DNA of 64,000 bases from Nocardioides caldifontis (GTDB lineage: Bacteria > Actinomycetota > Actinomycetes > Propionibacteriales > Nocardioidaceae). Location: positions 251,187 to 315,186 of the forward strand of contig NZ_ML701736.1 in the NCBI RefSeq assembly GCF_008087345.1, written 5' to 3'. The position numbers and the translations under genes are program-made. Below the pieces are notes generated by a model. It was not told the DNA's origin. It saw only the letters and a list, made by a program, of their open reading frames with translations, and made no database searches. Position 1 is the stretch's first letter. Each line of letters begins with the position of its first letter. This document shows positions 15,253-29,691 of this stretch, piece by piece.

Positions 15253-15909
15253 TCACCAGCCGCGGGCCTCCCACTCGGCGAGGTGCGGTCGCTCGGCGCC
15301 GAGCGTCGAGTCGTTGCCGTGGCCCGGGTAGAACCACGTCTCGTCCGGGAGCCGGTCGAAGATCTTGGTCGAGACGTCGCGGAACAACGACCGGAAGTTG
15401 TCGGCGTCGCCGAAGGTGTTGCCGACGCCGCCCGGGAAGAGGCTGTCACCGGTGAAGAGGTGGGGCGTGCCCGACGGGTCGTCGTACAGCAGCGCGATCG
15501 AGCCGGGCGTGTGGCCGACGAGGTGGATCACCTCGAGCGAGCAGGCCCCGACCTGGATCGTGTCCCCGTCGCGCACCGGGTGGGTGGTCGGCACCGGGAT
15601 CCCCTCGACGTCGTCGGCGCCCGCGTAGGTGTCGGCGCCGGTGGCGGAGCAGACGTCGGCGAGCGCCTGCCAGTGGTCCCAGTGCTGGTGGGTGGTCACG
15701 ATCGAGGCGAGCCCGCCCTCACCCACCAGGGCCATGATCCGGTCGGGCTCGGCAGCCGCGTCCACGAGGAGCTGCTGGTCGGTGCGGCGGCACCGCAGCA
15801 GGTAGGTGTTGTTGTCCATCTCGCCGACGGACATCTTGCTGATCATGAGCTCGGGGAGCTCGCGCACGTCGGACGGGCCGCCCTGGGTCACCTTGCCGTG
15901 GTACGTCAT
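15253..15909 (-). CDS. MBL-fold metallo-hydrolase (glyoxalase II-like)
   Basis: A 218-residue metallo-beta-lactamase-fold hydrolase. The HxHxDH zinc motif is THQHWDHW near residues 72-79; the further ligands are in LVGHTPGSIALLY, FTGDSLF and FYPGHGND. The compact size and the YPGHG motif place it with glyoxalase II-like or mycothiol-thioester hydrolases. ATG 15909 is chosen because the homology begins with MTYHGKVTQGG; the in-frame upstream extension is Arg-rich and overlaps the neighbouring gene. It lies 41 bases downstream of the mycothiol-dependent isomerase-like gene on the same strand and may be co-transcribed with it. Confidence 0.9.
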   Translation of the reverse strand: MTYHGKVTQGGPSDVRELPELMISKMSVGEMDNNTYLLRCRRTDQQLLVDAAAEPDRIMALVGEGGLASIVTTHQHWDHWQALADVCSATGADTYAGADDVEGIPVPTTHPVRDGDTIQVGACSLEVIHLVGHTPGSIALLYDDPSGTPHLFTGDSLFPGGVGNTFGDADNFRSLFRDVSTKIFDRLPDETWFYPGHGNDSTLGAERPHLAEWEARGW

Positions 15910-15950
15910 GCGAGGGTCATCTCCGCTCTCGTCTCCGGTCGTCTCCGGTC

Positions 15951-16682
15951 TCACCGCCACCGCCCGACCTCGGGCAGCGTGCCAGCAGAGCATGCCAGCC
16001 CGGTGCCGTCGCCCCGACCGAGGAGCCACCACACGAGGTCCGGCGCCGTCCCGCGGACCGTCGGTCCGTCGCTGCCGACCTCGATTCTGCGCTCGAGGTC
16101 CTCGGCTTCAAGCACGAGGTCCCAGCCGTCCGCGTCGAGCTCGCGCCGACGCCGCTCGAGGAGCAGCTCGAGGAAGGCGACGGGCCAGTCGCCGGGGGAG
16201 TAGCCCAGCCCGAGGTCGGCGTGGTGCACCTCGACCTCCACCCAGCGCAGCATCCCGACACGGGCGACCTTGAACTGCTGCGACCCGGGGGTCCGCGAGA
16301 CGAGGGCCGCACCGCGGTCGGCCGGCAGGCCGCGGGCTGCGCGTTCGAACCGCGCCGACGAGGCCTCGGCGTCCTGCACCAGCTCTTCGACCGGCCGCCC
16401 GGCACCGGCCTCGACGTCGGCGTCGCGCTGCTCCTGCGAGGCGTACATGGGGCGCTCCTCGCCGGTCAGCGCCCAGTGCAGCAGGTTGCCGAGAGCGTCG
16501 GCGTTGCGGCTGACGTGGGTGACGACGTGGCCGCGCGTCCACCCCGGCAGCAGGGAGGGCGCCCGGGCCTCGGCGTCGGTCAGCGCGTGCAGGGTCGCCA
16601 GGTACCGTGAAGTGGCCACCACCGTCTCCTCGACGTAGGGCACGCCCGACGGCCCTCCGGTCCCAGCGGTCATGCGATCCAT
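15951..16682 (-). CDS. Mycothiol-dependent maleylpyruvate isomerase family protein (DinB-like)
   Basis: A 243-residue protein of the MDMPI N-terminal/DinB superfamily found in mycothiol-producing actinobacteria. The N-terminal four-helix bundle contains [21 protein letters not shown] with the conserved metal-binding histidine, and [14 protein letters not shown] supplies the Glu/His pair. A C-terminal SCP2-like domain closes the protein. True maleylpyruvate isomerase activity is known for few members, so the substrate is open. Start could be ATG 16682 or ATG 16673; neither has a strong ribosome site. It shares its upstream region with uvrA, including the LexA box. Confidence 0.85.
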   Translation of the reverse strand: MDRMTAGTGGPSGVPYVEETVVATSRYLATLHALTDAEARAPSLLPGWTRGHVVTHVSRNADALGNLLHWALTGEERPMYASQEQRDADVEAGAGRPVEELVQDAEASSARFERAARGLPADRGAALVSRTPGSQQFKVARVGMLRWVEVEVHHADLGLGYSPGDWPVAFLELLLERRRRELDADGWDLVLEAEDLERRIEVGSDGPTVRGTAPDLVWWLLGRGDGTGLACSAGTLPEVGRWR

Positions 16683-16722
16683 CCAACCCGGAGTGTCGGG
16701 CTTGTGCCAGAGCGGTGCCGTG

Positions 16723-16738
16723 GCGAACACTTGTTCGA
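16723..16738. promoter_or_regulatory. LexA/SOS box upstream of uvrA
   Basis: GCGAAC-ACTT-GTTCGA matches the actinobacterial LexA consensus TCGAAC-N4-GTTCGA at 11 of 12 fixed positions. It lies 30 bases before the uvrA start, where a repressor would block transcription. Control of the divergent gene is also possible. Confidence 0.8.
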
Positions 16739-16768
16739 ACACAGACGACGACGGCAGGACACTCACCG

Positions 16769-19756
<2,988 letters not shown>

Positions 19757-19853
19757 CCCGGCGCGGGGGTACTAGCACCATCGGACACCGGTTGCGAACC
19801 CCGGTTGTCACTAGGGTGGTCCTCGCCGACCGACGACGACCGTGAGGACAGCG

Positions 19854-20327
19854 ATGACCGACCGAGACCTGACCCGACGCGCCTTCGGCAGCGCCGCCCT
19901 CCTCGGGGTGGCGGCACCCGTGCTCGCGGCGTGCGGTGAGGACGAGCCGTCCTCCACCAGCGGCTCGACGTCCTCCGGCACGCCGTCGGGGGACGGCTCC
20001 CCGAGCGGCGGCGGTGATGGAGGTGGTGGCGGCTCCGCAGCCGGCGGGCTGGTGGCCGCCGCCGACGTGCCGGTCGGGGGTGGCGTGGTCCTCCAGGACG
20101 AGGAGCTCGTCGTCACCCAGCCCAGCGAGGGCACCTTCAAGGGGTTCAGCGCGATCTGCACCCACCAGGGGTGCCTGGTCGCCGGCGTCGCCGACGGCGA
20201 GATCAGCTGCAACTGCCACGGCAGCGTCTTCTCCGCCGACGACGGCAGCGTCGTCAACGGCCCCGCGACGAGCGCTCTGGAGGAGGTCACCGTCAAGGTC
20301 GACGGCGACCAGGTCACCCGCGGCTGA
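19854..20327 (+). CDS. Rieske [2Fe-2S] lipoprotein
   Basis: A 157-residue exported Rieske protein. The N-terminus has a twin-arginine-like TRRAFGSAALLG and a lipobox LAAC (Cys27), so it is probably Tat-exported and lipid-anchored. A Ser/Gly linker covers about residues 32-65. The Rieske centre is complete: Cys102-x-His104 and Cys119-x2-His122, with Cys107 and Cys121 positioned for the usual disulfide. No oxidase or oxygenase partner is adjacent, so the redox partner is unknown. ATG 19854 follows GAGGA at 19843-19847. It is separated from uvrA by about 100 bases with its own promoter-like TAGGGT near 19812. Confidence 0.9.
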   Translation: MTDRDLTRRAFGSAALLGVAAPVLAACGEDEPSSTSGSTSSGTPSGDGSPSGGGDGGGGGSAAGGLVAAADVPVGGGVVLQDEELVVTQPSEGTFKGFSAICTHQGCLVAGVADGEISCNCHGSVFSADDGSVVNGPATSALEEVTVKVDGDQVTRG

Positions 20328-20339
20328 GCCACCGCCGAC

Positions 20340-20345
20340 TACGGT
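20340..20345 (+). promoter_or_regulatory. -10 box (TACGGT) for the leaderless ankyrin gene
   Basis: TACGGT ends six bases before GTG 20352, with no ribosome-binding site. Confidence 0.45.
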
Positions 20346-20351
20346 GGCGCG

Positions 20352-20741
20352 GTGACCGAGCACCTCACCCCCGACGAGCTGGCCTTCCTCCAGTCCGCCT
20401 TCGAGCTCGCCCGCGAGGGCGACACCGACCAGCTGGCGCAGTACGTCGACCAGGGGCTGCCGGTGAACCTCACCAACTCCGCCGGCGACACCCTGCTGAT
20501 CCTCGCGGCCTACCACAAGCACGAGGAGCTGGTCCGGGCGCTGCTCGAGCGCGGTGCCGACCACGCCCGCGTCAACGACCGGGGCCAGACCGCGCTGGCG
20601 GCTGCCGTGTTCCGCCAGGACGCCGGCATCGTCAACGCCCTGCTCGATGCGGGCGCCGACCCGCAGCTGGGCCCGAAGTCGGCGGTCGCGATCGGCGAGC
20701 TCTTCGACCTCCCGGAGATGCTCGCGCTGCTGCGCCGGTGA
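20352..20741 (+). CDS. Small ankyrin-repeat protein
   Basis: A 129-residue cytosolic protein built of about three ankyrin repeats, recognisable as GDTLLILAAYHKHEELVRAL, LERGADHARVNDRGQTALAA and a third ending LLDAGADPQLG. It is a protein-binding scaffold with no visible catalytic residues. Actinobacterial genes of this type often sit beside catalase or redox genes; here the neighbour is the Rieske lipoprotein, with which it is nearly contiguous. The GTG start appears leaderless. Confidence 0.88.
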   Translation: MTEHLTPDELAFLQSAFELAREGDTDQLAQYVDQGLPVNLTNSAGDTLLILAAYHKHEELVRALLERGADHARVNDRGQTALAAAVFRQDAGIVNALLDAGADPQLGPKSAVAIGELFDLPEMLALLRR

Positions 20742-20902
20742 GCCACAGCGGACTAGGCCACAAGACCTGAATCGGCGGGACTTTACGCCTAGGCGCAGGG
20801 TGACGTGAGTCATGTTTGGGTTTTTCGCGGCAATAGTCGCATTTGCCTCCGTAGCGTCATTTGGGTACCCCCTTCGACCCCCCTAGAAAGGGACGTTCAC
20901 CC
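20742..20902 (+). promoter_or_regulatory. AT-richer leader region of the secreted FN3 protein gene
   Basis: About 160 bases with clearly lower GC than the surroundings. It holds a TGAC-GTGA-GTCA dyad near 20802-20813, a TTTGGGTTTTT tract, a GGCAA...TTGCC dyad near 20829-20847, a TAGCGT -10-like hexamer at 20852-20857 and a GAAAGGGA ribosome site before ATG 20903. This suggests a regulated promoter with a structured leader. I could not match it to a known riboswitch. Confidence 0.4.
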
Positions 20903-22273
20903 ATGCGTTACCCGCACCTCGCAGCCGTCGGGCTCACGGCCATCGCAGCGATGTCCGTCGCCCTGCCCGCTGCTTCCGCGGCCGTCGCCCCCTCGGCGCC
21001 GGCGTCCTGTTCCGCCACGGCGACCGCCGGTGGAGGCCTTCGCGTCACCTGGACGCAGCCGACGTCGAGTGGGAGCTCGCGCGTTTCCGGCTACAAGATC
21101 GCCGAGCAGGGCTACGCGAAGCCCGTCGTCTCGGTGAAGGCCTCGGCCCGGTCCACGGTCTGGACCAAGAAGCTCCGTGACACCAAGGACATCCGGTTCA
21201 CGGTGCGAGCGGTGAGTGCCGTCGGCAAGTCCAAGACCTGCACCACCGCGGCCCTCGGCGGGACGGCGGATCCCGCTGAGCCGGCCCCGGCGCCTGCTCC
21301 CGCCCCCGCCCCGGAGGCCCCTGCTCCCGGCACCTCCGAGCCCGCCTCGGAGGCCGCGGCGCTCCTGCCGTACACGGCGGAGTCGTTCTTCAAGTCGCGC
21401 GTCGACGGGGCCGACGTCCCCGTGGACGCCGCGCGCACCGCGTCGTTCCACGCCTTCATGCGCTCCCACCCCGACCAGGGCGGCGCCGGGATCACCTGGC
21501 CCAAGGTCAACATGAACGAGAAGTGGGCGATGAGCTACCACGTCGGGCGCGCAAGCGACCCCGTGTGGCGACTCAAGGGCGGCAACACCTCCGACCCCCG
21601 GCTCCGCATCCTGACCACCCAGGGGTTCCACATGGCCGACTCGGTGGCCGACTCGTTCCCCACCGGGGACCAGGACCGTCCGGGCGTGATGGTCGACCCC
21701 GTGTTCGGCTACACCGCGCAGTTCGCCGACGCCGTGCCGGACAAGGCGACCCGCACGATCACCGTCTCCAACGCGGGGATCATGTGGCACTCCTCGAACG
21801 GCCTCGACCACCGCAACCCCGTCAGCGACGACAGCCGCAACTTCTCCTCGCGTGGGCGGATCCTCGACGCAATGGTGATCCGGCGCGACGTGCTCGACCG
21901 TGCGATCGCCGAAGGAACGGGGCTCGGCCACGTCCTGCACCTGTTCTTCGTCGAGACGAGCACCGCGGACGGCTTCGCGCACCCCATGGTCGGTGACGAG
22001 AGCGAGAACTTCGGGTGGGGCGCGGAGGGCGAGCGCATCCGTATCAAGCCCGGTATCGACCTGGCTGCGCGCGGGCTCTCCGGCGCCTGCCTCGCGGTCG
22101 CCCGCACGATGCAGGAGAACGGCGCCTACATCGGCGACAACTCCGGCTCGGCCACCCAGATCAAAGCCTCGCAGCCCGCGGCCTACGCCGGGACGAACCT
22201 CGGCACGGATTGCATGAAGGGCAAGGTCTCGTTCGACGACTTCGAGGTCGTCAAGCTCGGCTGGAGCCGCTGA
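20903..22273 (+). CDS. Secreted fibronectin type III protein with uncharacterised C-terminal domain
   Basis: A 456-residue secreted protein. Residues 1-27 are a Sec signal peptide ending PAASA. A fibronectin type III domain covers about 32-118, with [21 protein letters not shown] proline/alanine linker ([17 protein letters not shown]) joins it to a 300-residue domain with features such as [40 protein letters not shown] and [19 protein letters not shown]. The last motif recurs in secreted actinobacterial proteins of unknown function (from memory), so I give no activity. A cell-surface or extracellular polymer-binding role is plausible from the FN3 domain. It is transcribed alone, and a strong terminator hairpin follows. 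Confidence 0.85.
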   Translation: MRYPHLAAVGLTAIAAMSVALPAASAAVAPSAPASCSATATAGGGLRVTWTQPTSSGSSRVSGYKIAEQGYAKPVVSVKASARSTVWTKKLRDTKDIRFTVRAVSAVGKSKTCTTAALGGTADPAEPAPAPAPAPAPEAPAPGTSEPASEAAALLPYTAESFFKSRVDGADVPVDAARTASFHAFMRSHPDQGGAGITWPKVNMNEKWAMSYHVGRASDPVWRLKGGNTSDPRLRILTTQGFHMADSVADSFPTGDQDRPGVMVDPVFGYTAQFADAVPDKATRTITVSNAGIMWHSSNGLDHRNPVSDDSRNFSSRGRILDAMVIRRDVLDRAIAEGTGLGHVLHLFFVETSTADGFAHPMVGDESENFGWGAEGERIRIKPGIDLAARGLSGACLAVARTMQENGAYIGDNSGSATQIKASQPAAYAGTNLGTDCMKGKVSFDDFEVVKLGWSR

Positions 22274-22310
22274 GGGCTCAGCCCCGGCCAGGGCGTCGCG
22301 CCTTCCTGCG

Positions 22311-22343
22311 GCCCCGTCGTCCGCTGCTCGCGGATGGCGGGGC
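22311..22343 (+). terminator. Strong hairpin terminator
   Basis: A 14-base-pair stem (two G-U pairs) with a 5-base TGCTC loop, from GCCCCGTCGTCCGC to GCGGATGGCGGGGC. There is no following T-run, as is usual in high-GC actinobacteria. It separates the secreted protein gene from uvrC. Confidence 0.65.
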
Positions 22344-22399
22344 CGTCTGCGTCACAGGTCCGGCGCCTTGCTGGCCCACGTCCCGTCGGAGGGCGCCCG

Positions 22400-22405
22400 T
22401 AGGGT
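22400..22405 (+). promoter_or_regulatory. -10 box (TAGGGT) for leaderless uvrC
   Basis: TAGGGT ends seven bases before GTG 22413. The GAGG between them is too close to the start to serve as a ribosome site, so a leaderless transcript is likely. Confidence 0.45.
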
Positions 22406-22412
22406 TGAGGAC

Positions 22413-24425
22413 GTGGCTGACCCCTCGACCTACCGACCGGCAACGGGGTCGATCCCGACCTCTCCGGGGGTCTACCGGTTCAAGGACGCCCGTGGCCGGG
22501 TGATCTACGTCGGCAAGGCGAAGAACCTGCGCGCCCGGCTCTCGTCGTACTTCCAGGACGTCGCCAACCTGCACCCGCGCACCGCGACGATGGTGACCAC
22601 CGCGGCGGGCGTCGAGTGGACGGTCGTCGGCACCGAGGTCGAGGCGCTTCAGCTGGAGTACTCCTGGATCAAGGAGTTCGACCCGCGGTTCAACGTGAAG
22701 TACCGCGACGACAAGTCGTACCCGTGGCTGGCGGTGACCGTGGGGGAGGAGTTCCCTCGGGTGATGGTGGGGCGTGGCGCCAAGAAGAAGGGGGTCCGCT
22801 ACTTCGGCCCCTACTCCCACGCGTGGGCGATCCGCGACACCGTCGACCAGCTGCTGCGGGTCTTCCCGATGCGCTCGTGCTCCAACGGCGTCTTCAAGCG
22901 CTCCGCGCAGGTCGGCCGCCCCTGCCTGCTCGGCTACATCGACAAGTGCGCCGCGCCGTGCGTCGGCCACGTCAGCGCGGAGGAGCACCGCGCGATCGTC
23001 GACGACTTCTGCGACTTCATGGCAGGCCAGACCGGCGGCTTCGTCCGGCGGATCGAGAAGGAGATGTACGCCGCCAGCGACGCCCTCGACTTCGAGAAGG
23101 CCGCCCGGCTCCGCGACGACCTGGGAGCCCTCAACCGGGCGCTGGAGAAGCAGGCGGTCGTCCTGGGCGATGGCACCGACGCCGACGTGGTCGCGTTCGA
23201 GGACGACCCGCTCGAGGTGGCCGTCCAGATCTTCCACGTCCGGGGCGGCCGGGTCCGCGGCCAGCGGGGCTGGGTCGCGGAGAAGACCGAGGACACCGAC
23301 CTCGGCGGGCTCGTCGAGCGGTTCCTGCTCCAGCTCTACGCCGGCGAGTCGGGTGACGCCGTGCCCCGGGAGATCCTGGTGCCCGAGCTCCCGGAGCCCG
23401 ACGACACCGAGGCGCTCGAGCAGCTCCTCACCGAGCTCCGCGGCAGCCGGGTCCGGCTACGAGTGCCGCAGCGCGGCGACAAGCGGGCGCTGATGGAGAC
23501 CGTCCAGCGCAACGCCAAGCAGGCGATGGCGTTGCACAAGACCCGCCGCGCCTCCGACCTGACCACCCGCAACCAGGCCCTCGAGGCGATCCAGCAGGCG
23601 CTCGGCCTCCCCGAGGCGCCGCTGCGCATCGAGTGCTACGACATCTCCAACCTGCAGGGCACCGAGATCGTCGGGTCGATGGTCGTCTTCGAGGACGGGC
23701 TGGCCCGCAAGTCGGAGTACCGCCGCTTCGTCGTGCGGTCGCTCGAGGGGCAGAACGACGTCGGCGCGATGCACGAGGTGATCACCCGCCGGTTCCGCCG
23801 GCTGCTCGACGAGCGGGTCGAGCACCCCGACCTCGGCGTCACGGGCGACGGCACCACCGGGGCGGGCGAGGCGCCCGCCGAGGACACCGCCGGGCCGTTG
23901 CTCGTCGACCCCGACACCGGACGGGCGCGGAAGTTCTCCTACGCCCCGGGGCTGGTCGTGGTCGACGGCGGCCCGCCGCAGGTGGCGGCGGCCCAGCGGG
24001 CCCTCGACGAGCTCGGCATCGACGACGTCCCGGTGTGCGGGCTGGCCAAGCGGCTCGAGGAGATCTGGCTCCCGGGCCAGGAGGACCCGGTGATCCTGCC
24101 GCGGACCAGCGAGGCACTCTTCCTGCTGCAGCGGCTCCGCGACGAGGCGCACCGGTTCGCGATCACCCACCACCGGTCCCGGCGGTCGAAGAGCATGGTG
24201 GAGAGCGTCCTCGACGACGTCCCCGGGCTCGGCGAGGTGCGCCGCAAGGCGCTGCTCAAGAGGTTCGGGTCGCTGAAGAAGGTGCGGGCGGCCGGCGTCG
24301 ACGAGATCGCGGCGGTGCCCGGCATCGGTCCCGGGACCGCGCAGGCGATCGTGGACGCGCTGGCGAAGCACGGCGCCAAGGGGCCGGCGAGTGTCAACAT
24401 GGCCACCGGCGAGATCGAGGAGTAG
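22413..24425 (+). CDS. uvrC: Excinuclease ABC subunit C
   Basis: A 670-residue nuclease that makes both incisions around a DNA lesion after UvrA/UvrB recognition. The N-terminal GIY-YIG domain is [20 protein letters not shown] (about 18-37). The cysteine cluster [15 protein letters not shown] and a UVR helix ([12 protein letters not shown]) follow. The RNase H-like 5' nuclease has [11 protein letters not shown] and VDGGPPQ. Two helix-hairpin-helix motifs ([25 protein letters not shown]) end the protein. It heads uvrC-rapZ-yvcK-whiA; rapZ starts four bases after its stop. No LexA box is visible. Confidence 0.98.
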   Translation: MADPSTYRPATGSIPTSPGVYRFKDARGRVIYVGKAKNLRARLSSYFQDVANLHPRTATMVTTAAGVEWTVVGTEVEALQLEYSWIKEFDPRFNVKYRDDKSYPWLAVTVGEEFPRVMVGRGAKKKGVRYFGPYSHAWAIRDTVDQLLRVFPMRSCSNGVFKRSAQVGRPCLLGYIDKCAAPCVGHVSAEEHRAIVDDFCDFMAGQTGGFVRRIEKEMYAASDALDFEKAARLRDDLGALNRALEKQAVVLGDGTDADVVAFEDDPLEVAVQIFHVRGGRVRGQRGWVAEKTEDTDLGGLVERFLLQLYAGESGDAVPREILVPELPEPDDTEALEQLLTELRGSRVRLRVPQRGDKRALMETVQRNAKQAMALHKTRRASDLTTRNQALEAIQQALGLPEAPLRIECYDISNLQGTEIVGSMVVFEDGLARKSEYRRFVVRSLEGQNDVGAMHEVITRRFRRLLDERVEHPDLGVTGDGTTGAGEAPAEDTAGPLLVDPDTGRARKFSYAPGLVVVDGGPPQVAAAQRALDELGIDDVPVCGLAKRLEEIWLPGQEDPVILPRTSEALFLLQRLRDEAHRFAITHHRSRRSKSMVESVLDDVPGLGEVRRKALLKRFGSLKKVRAAGVDEIAAVPGIGPGTAQAIVDALAKHGAKGPASVNMATGEIEE

Positions 24426-24428
24426 ACG

Positions 24429-25319
24429 ATGGCGCAGGTCGTGGAGGAGGAGCGCGAGCTCGAGCACGGGGACCTCGTGGTGGTCACGGGGATGACCGGC
24501 GCCGGCCGGAGCACGGCGGCCAAGGAGCTCGAGGACCTCGGCTACTTCGTCGTCGACAACCTGCCGCCCGCGCTGGTCCGCGACGTCGTCCGGATGGTCG
24601 ACGAGTCGCACGGCCCCGACCAGTCGATCGCGGTGGTCGTCGACGTACGGTCCGGCTCCTTCTTCGAGTCGCTCCGGGAGGTGCTCGCCGAGGGGGTGAC
24701 CCACCGGCGCACCACGCTGCTCTTCCTGGAGGCCGACGACGACGTCCTGGTCCGCCGCCAGGAGGCCGCGCGACGTCCCCACCCGCTCCAGGCCGGGGGC
24801 CGGCTGCTCGACGGGCTCGCACAGGAGCGCAAGGTGATGTCCGACCTCCGTGGCCACGCCGACCTGGTCATCGACACCAGCGACCTCAACGTCCACCAGC
24901 TCACCGCCCGCATCGCCCGCGCCTTCGGCACCGAGGAGCGGCTCGCGCTCAAGGTCACCGTGGTGAGCTTCGGGTTCAAGTACGGCATCCCGGTCGACGC
25001 CGACTACGTCGCCGACATGAGGTTCCTGCCCAACCCGCACTGGGTGCCGGAGCTCCGCCCGCGCACCGGCCGCGAGCGCGACGTCTCCGACTACGTGATG
25101 TCACAGGCGGGGGCCGCTGAGTTCCTCGAGCGGTTCGTCCCGCTGGTGGTCGACGTCGGACGGGGTTACCTCCGCGAGGGCAAGCGGTTCATGACGGTCG
25201 CCGTGGGGTGCACCGGCGGCAAGCACCGGAGCGTCGCGATGGCGGAGGAGATCTGCCTCCGCCTCTCTGACCACGGACTCGACGCGAAGGCGACCCACCG
25301 TGACCTCGGACGTGAGTGA
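24429..25319 (+). CDS. rapZ: RNase adapter protein RapZ / nucleotide-binding protein
   Basis: A 296-residue P-loop protein. In Escherichia coli RapZ delivers the sRNA GlmZ to RNase E and so controls amino-sugar synthesis; in actinobacteria, which lack that sRNA, the role is less clear. Walker A is TGMTGAGRSTA (20-30), with Arg in place of the usual Lys after GAG. The C-terminal domain has the conserved SFGFKYGIPVDADYV and GCTGGKHRSVAMAEE. It overlaps yvcK by 20 bases, so the two are translationally coupled. The order uvrC-rapZ-yvcK-whiA is conserved across actinobacteria. Confidence 0.97.
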   Translation: MAQVVEEERELEHGDLVVVTGMTGAGRSTAAKELEDLGYFVVDNLPPALVRDVVRMVDESHGPDQSIAVVVDVRSGSFFESLREVLAEGVTHRRTTLLFLEADDDVLVRRQEAARRPHPLQAGGRLLDGLAQERKVMSDLRGHADLVIDTSDLNVHQLTARIARAFGTEERLALKVTVVSFGFKYGIPVDADYVADMRFLPNPHWVPELRPRTGRERDVSDYVMSQAGAAEFLERFVPLVVDVGRGYLREGKRFMTVAVGCTGGKHRSVAMAEEICLRLSDHGLDAKATHRDLGRE

Positions 25320-26277
25320 GCCGCCCGGACCGCTGTCCGCGCGAAAGGTGGTCGCCCTCGGCGGCGGCCACGGGCTCTCCGCCACGCTGTCCGCGATGCG
25401 CCGGGTCGTCGACGACCTGACCGCGGTGGTCACCGTCGCGGACAACGGCGGTTCGTCGGGGCGGCTGCGCCAGGAGTTCGGCTGCCTCCCGCCGGGCGAC
25501 CTCCGGCAGGCGCTCGCCGCGCTGTGCGGCGACGAGGACTGGGGACGGACCTGGGCCAGCGTCCTCCAGCACCGCTTCGCCACCCGCGGCGACCTCGACC
25601 AGCACGCCCTCGGCAACCTCCTCATCGTCGCCCTCTGGGAGCTGCTCGGTGACCACGTCGACGGGTTGGACTGGGTCGCCCGCCTCCTCGGCGCGCACGG
25701 CCGGGTGCTGCCCATGGCGCAGGTGCCGCTCGACATCGTCGCGACCGTCGAGGGCGCGGACCCCACGCTGCCGGGCCGGCTGTCGGAGGTCCGCGGGCAG
25801 GTCGAGGTGGCGACCACGCCCGGCGCCGTCTCCGAGGTGATGCTCGACCCGCCCGACCCGCCGGCCTGCCCGGAGGCGGTGAAAGCCGTGGGGGAGGCCG
25901 ACTGGGTCGTGCTCGGCCCGGGCTCCTGGTTCACCAGCGTCATCCCGCACCTGCTGATCCCGGAGCTCCGCCGGGCGCTCGAGTCCTCCCCGGCCCGGCG
26001 GCTGGTGGTGCTCAACCTCGCTCCTCAAGCCGGGGAGACCGAGGGGTTCTCGCCCGAGGCACACCTCGAGGTGCTCGCGGACCACGCTCCCGACCTGCGG
26101 CTCGACGTGGTCCTGGCGGACCGGGGGTGCGTCCCCGACGAGGCGGTGCTGCGCCGTACGGCCGGTCAGCTGGGGGCCCGGCTGGAACTCGCCGACGTGG
26201 CTCTCGGGGACGGCTCGGCCCGTCACGACCACGCCAAGCTGGCAGCCGCCTTTTCCCGTGTCCTGCAAGGGACGTAG
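25300..26277 (+). CDS. yvcK: Gluconeogenesis factor YvcK/CofD-like protein
   Basis: A 325-residue protein of the YvcK/CuvA family, which binds UDP-sugars and is needed for growth on gluconeogenic carbon sources and for cell-wall homeostasis. Signatures are VVALGGGHGLSATLSAMR and VADNGGSSGRLRQEFG near the N-terminus, CLPPGDLRQALAAL, and VLGPGSWFTSVIPHLLIPEL. The CofD (F420 synthesis) relatives differ in the substrate loop, and the operon position supports YvcK. GTG 25300 overlaps rapZ; GTG 25312 is an alternative. Confidence 0.95.
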   Translation: MTSDVSEPPGPLSARKVVALGGGHGLSATLSAMRRVVDDLTAVVTVADNGGSSGRLRQEFGCLPPGDLRQALAALCGDEDWGRTWASVLQHRFATRGDLDQHALGNLLIVALWELLGDHVDGLDWVARLLGAHGRVLPMAQVPLDIVATVEGADPTLPGRLSEVRGQVEVATTPGAVSEVMLDPPDPPACPEAVKAVGEADWVVLGPGSWFTSVIPHLLIPELRRALESSPARRLVVLNLAPQAGETEGFSPEAHLEVLADHAPDLRLDVVLADRGCVPDEAVLRRTAGQLGARLELADVALGDGSARHDHAKLAAAFSRVLQGT

Positions 26278-26397
26278 GGTGGCCGGACCCTTTGACTGCT
26301 GCCCCCGCCCGTACGCCTCTCACCCCCTCCGGCGCGCGGTGCGCGCGGGCACAGGGGCAAGCGATGCGGGAGGCGCGGCAGTGACAGGATCGGACGC

Positions 26398-28459
<2,062 letters not shown>

Positions 28460-28478
28460 CGCGGACGGGGACGCGACC

Positions 28479-29669
28479 GTGGTGACGATCGACGACCTCG
28501 GCGACCTCCGCGGCAAGCGGGTGCTCGTCCGCTCCGACCTCAACGTGCCGCTCGACGGCAGCACGATCACCGACGACGGGCGGATCCGGGCGAGCCTGCC
28601 GACGATCCGGCAGCTCCGCGACCAGGGCGCCCGGGTCGTCGTGACGGCGCACCTCGGGCGGCCCAAGGGGGCGCCGGACCCGAAGTACTCCCTCGCCCCG
28701 GTGGCCGAGCGGCTCGGCGAGCTCCTCGAGGACGCGGTGCTCTTCGCCTCCGACACGGTGGGCGAGAGCGCCCGGTCCACGGTGGACGCGCTCGCCGACG
28801 GCCAGGTGGCGGTGCTGGAGAACGTCCGGTTCAACGCCGGGGAGACCAGCAAGGACGACGCCGAGCGCCAGGCCTTCGCCGAACAGCTCGCCGCCCTCGC
28901 CGACGTCTTCGTGAGCGACGGCTTCGGCGTCGTGCACCGCAAGCAGGCGAGCGTGTACGACGTGGCGAAGCTGCTCCCGCACGCCATGGGCGGGCTGGTG
29001 GCGAGCGAGATCGAGGTGCTCCGGCGGCTGACCGAGGAGCCGGAGCGCCCCTACGTCGTCGTCCTCGGCGGCTCGAAGGTCTCCGACAAGCTCGGCGTCA
29101 TCGACAACCTGCTCGGCAAGGCCGACCGGCTGCTGATCGGCGGGGGCATGGTGTTCACCTTCCTCAAGGCCCAGGGCCACGAGGTCGGCAGGAGCCTCCT
29201 CGAGGAGGACCAGCTCGACACCTGTCGCGAGTACCTCCAGCGGGCGGCGGACACCGGCGTGGAGATCGTCCTCCCCACCGACGTGGTCGTCGCGCCGGAG
29301 CTCTCCGCGGACGCGCAGCCGACCGTCGTACCCGTGGCGGAGATGCCGGCCGACCAGCTCGGGCTCGACATCGGCCCCGACTCGGCGAAAGCGTTCGCGG
29401 CGAAGGTCGCCGACGCCCGCACCGTCTTCTGGAACGGCCCGATGGGCGTCTTCGAGATCGACGCCTTCGCCGCGGGGACCCGCGCGGTCGCCCAGGCGCT
29501 GACCGAGGTCGACGGGCTCTCGGTGGTCGGCGGCGGTGACTCCGCGGCCGCCGTCCGGCAGCTCGGCTTCGACGAGGCGGCGTTCGGCCACATCTCCACC
29601 GGCGGCGGTGCCAGCCTCGAGTACCTCGAGGGACGCGCCCTGCCCGGCATTGACGTCCTCACCGACTGA
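28479..29669 (+). CDS. pgk: Phosphoglycerate kinase
   Basis: A 396-residue kinase forming ATP and 3-phosphoglycerate from 1,3-bisphosphoglycerate. The substrate-binding RSDLNVPL is at about 18-25, with TAHLGRPKG and the nucleotide loop [29 protein letters not shown] near the C-terminus is typical. Start is GTG 28479 or the next codon, GTG 28482. It is the middle gene of the gap-pgk-tpiA operon; tpiA begins 23 bases after its stop behind AAGGAG. Confidence 0.98.
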   Translation: MVTIDDLGDLRGKRVLVRSDLNVPLDGSTITDDGRIRASLPTIRQLRDQGARVVVTAHLGRPKGAPDPKYSLAPVAERLGELLEDAVLFASDTVGESARSTVDALADGQVAVLENVRFNAGETSKDDAERQAFAEQLAALADVFVSDGFGVVHRKQASVYDVAKLLPHAMGGLVASEIEVLRRLTEEPERPYVVVLGGSKVSDKLGVIDNLLGKADRLLIGGGMVFTFLKAQGHEVGRSLLEEDQLDTCREYLQRAADTGVEIVLPTDVVVAPELSADAQPTVVPVAEMPADQLGLDIGPDSAKAFAAKVADARTVFWNGPMGVFEIDAFAAGTRAVAQALTEVDGLSVVGGGDSAAAVRQLGFDEAAFGHISTGGGASLEYLEGRALPGIDVLTD

Positions 29670-29691
29670 CCGACCCCAAGGAGACCCTTCG

